NCBI GenBank assembly: GCA_003326205.1
Contig: LWTK01000045.1
Span: 352 to 64,351 of the forward strand
Length of the DNA stretch: 64,000 nt
Source of the DNA: Nostoc sp. ATCC 43529
Lineage (GTDB): Bacteria; Cyanobacteriota; Cyanobacteriia; Cyanobacteriales; Nostocaceae
Reading direction: 5' to 3'
Both the position numbers and the translations under genes were made by a program. The notes beneath the pieces are model-generated. The model saw only the letters and a program-made list of their open reading frames with translations, was not told where the DNA came from and made no database searches. Positions 63,012 to 64,000 of this stretch are shown here, one piece after another; the stretch's first letter is position 1; every line of letters begins with the position of its first letter.

Positions 63012-63115
63012 ATCTTACTCATATAAATAATGTAAAATTATTCAAGTTATTGGGTTTAGGTTGAGAAGTAAAGCGGACTATTCAACAGCAAATTAAAACT
63101 AAGGAGGCAGTTTGA

Positions 63116-63910
63116 ATGCAATCGCTAAACAATCCCGAAAAATTACTTTTCACCGACCGTGAAGGCAATCAAGGACAACTCCAAGATATCATCGATGATG
63201 GCCTGGATGGAGGTTATGAAGACCGCATTCCAGGACTAATAAATTTGCTCAATTCTGGCGAACCTTATCATCAATTATTAGCAGCTGTGATGCTAACTTC
63301 TTGGGGACATCCTGCTGGATTTCAAAAACTTATAGATTGGGCTAATAATTCTCAAAATGTTCCTTGGAAAGCAGCACCTGTAGTTTATGAGCGGATATCA
63401 CAAACTGACTCGGCATTTGAAATGCTAGCTGATGCATTGAATACAAGCTATTACGCTGATGAAACTCAAAAAATTCAGCAATGGCAAATAGACGCGATTA
63501 AGGCACTGCTTGGTATATATCATCAATATTATTTTGGTCGGACTTTAGCTTTAGCTATTGTTAGGGATAAAGAAATAGCACAAGCTGTAAAAAACGAAAT
63601 TATTGCAGCTATGGAAGCAAGTATAAAAATTTTACAAGAACATTCTTCTTTAGGATTCGATCTAGCATTTCAAGTTGCTTGCTTACTAATTCCATTAACA
63701 CGTGTTGATGAGGATGTAGCTGTTAATTACGCTAATGAATTGATTGCTAATTACTCCCACAAGGAACGAATATTGAGGGAAATTGCAAATGCTTTGGGAG
63801 ATGGGAAGAGAGAAGCAACTTTAGCAATACTCCAACATCTGAAAACATTCAAAATACCTGCTTTAGTACGCGATGTAGAAAGTGCGATCGCTCGTCGTTC
63901 ACGTAATTAA
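63116..63910 (+). CDS. HEAT-like helical repeat protein, possible immunity protein for cargo 5
   Basis: This 264-aa soluble protein is almost entirely helical. Segments such as EDRIPGLINLLNSGEPYHQL then LAAVMLTSWGHPAGFQKLID resemble HEAT repeats, and the end KREATLAILQHLKTFKIPAL with VRDVESAI is a further repeat unit. It has no signal peptide. The start has a near-perfect site (aaggagg). It follows the giant cargo gene by 104 bases on the same strand. Genes directly downstream of polymorphic-toxin-like genes often encode immunity proteins, and helical-repeat immunity proteins are known. That role is inferred from position only. A scaffold or chaperone function is equally possible. Confidence 0.82.
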   Translation: MQSLNNPEKLLFTDREGNQGQLQDIIDDGLDGGYEDRIPGLINLLNSGEPYHQLLAAVMLTSWGHPAGFQKLIDWANNSQNVPWKAAPVVYERISQTDSAFEMLADALNTSYYADETQKIQQWQIDAIKALLGIYHQYYFGRTLALAIVRDKEIAQAVKNEIIAAMEASIKILQEHSSLGFDLAFQVACLLIPLTRVDEDVAVNYANELIANYSHKERILREIANALGDGKREATLAILQHLKTFKIPALVRDVESAIARRSRN

Positions 63911-63911
63911 T

Positions 63912-64000
63912 ATGAATACTAAAAATCAACTAATATTCTGGACTGATTCTAAACATCAGCGTTATTTTCTCATTCCTGAAAACCAAAAATTATCTAGGGG
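63912..64000 (+). CDS. Start of a further gene, partial
   Basis: An ATG one base after the stop of the preceding gene opens a frame of 29 full codons to the window end (MNTKNQLIFWTDSKHQRYFL...). The composition looks coding and the tight spacing suggests an operon with the HEAT-like gene. It is too short to identify. It may be another immunity-type gene. Confidence 0.5.
   Translation, partial: MNTKNQLIFWTDSKHQRYFLIPENQKLSR

Noticed and set aside
1..64000. tRNA or rRNA genes
   Set aside because: None was recognised by eye on either strand; a covariance-model scan was not possible.

Overview
The window is from a filamentous, probably heterocyst-forming cyanobacterium of the Nostocales. It opens on the 3' end of psbA (photosystem II D1). 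The octamer gcgatcgc (HIP1) is scattered throughout, intergenic regions carry heptanucleotide tandem arrays (STRR type), there are PEP-CTERM, CHASE2-kinase and multi-PAS hybrid kinase genes, and many small inverted-repeat elements typical of this order.

The core is an extracellular contractile injection system (eCIS, a phage-tail-like device). It belongs with the cyanobacterial systems of which the thylakoid-anchored CIS of Anabaena sp. PCC 7120 is the known example. Structural genes lie on the minus strand in three blocks. Block A (18418 down to 9192) has a tail-terminator/cap protein (DUF4255), sheath, two tubes, two tail-assembly-type small proteins, a DUF6760-like small protein, an FHA protein fused to a dead methylglyoxal-synthase-like domain, and a CHASE2 Ser/Thr kinase. 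Block B (45164 down to 39923) has the gp25-like, J-like and P2-I-like baseplate proteins and a DUF4159 protein. Block C (53757 down to 46812) has a 79-aa protein, a third tube, a 1186-aa repeat-rich tape-measure candidate, the spike adaptor (CIS_tube) and a VgrG-like spike. No AAA+ ATPase or tail fibre gene was found.

Plus-strand genes between the blocks are of two kinds. The first is signalling: two large hybrid histidine kinases, a histidine kinase plus LuxR-type regulator, a pseudokinase fused to a phosphate-binding-protein-like domain, and a second FHA protein. The second is putative cargo: five proteins at 33387, 35409, 38147, 54018 and 56673 that share a bipartite N-terminal leader (a PxLxxPxRxFG box followed by an HDISRI box). 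Four carry a DUF4157 HELTH metallopeptidase-like domain. One ends in an OmpA peptidoglycan-binding domain. The largest (2112 aa) has a polymorphic-toxin layout with a glycine-zipper membrane segment and a C-terminal tail resembling a eukaryotic bipartite nuclear localisation signal. Two cargo genes are followed by HEAT-like genes that could be immunity or chaperone proteins.

The left flank (1-9100) is ordinary: psbA, an AraC regulator with an RND efflux pump, an isochorismatase-like hydrolase, a TauD-like dioxygenase and a small membrane protein. The region shows much decay: an ABC ATPase fragment, a KamA gene lacking its 5' end, an ATP-grasp gene lacking its 3' end, transposase and peptidylprolyl-isomerase-like scraps, and a higB toxin gene killed both by a nonsense codon and by a 90-bp inverted-repeat element with a readable target duplication.
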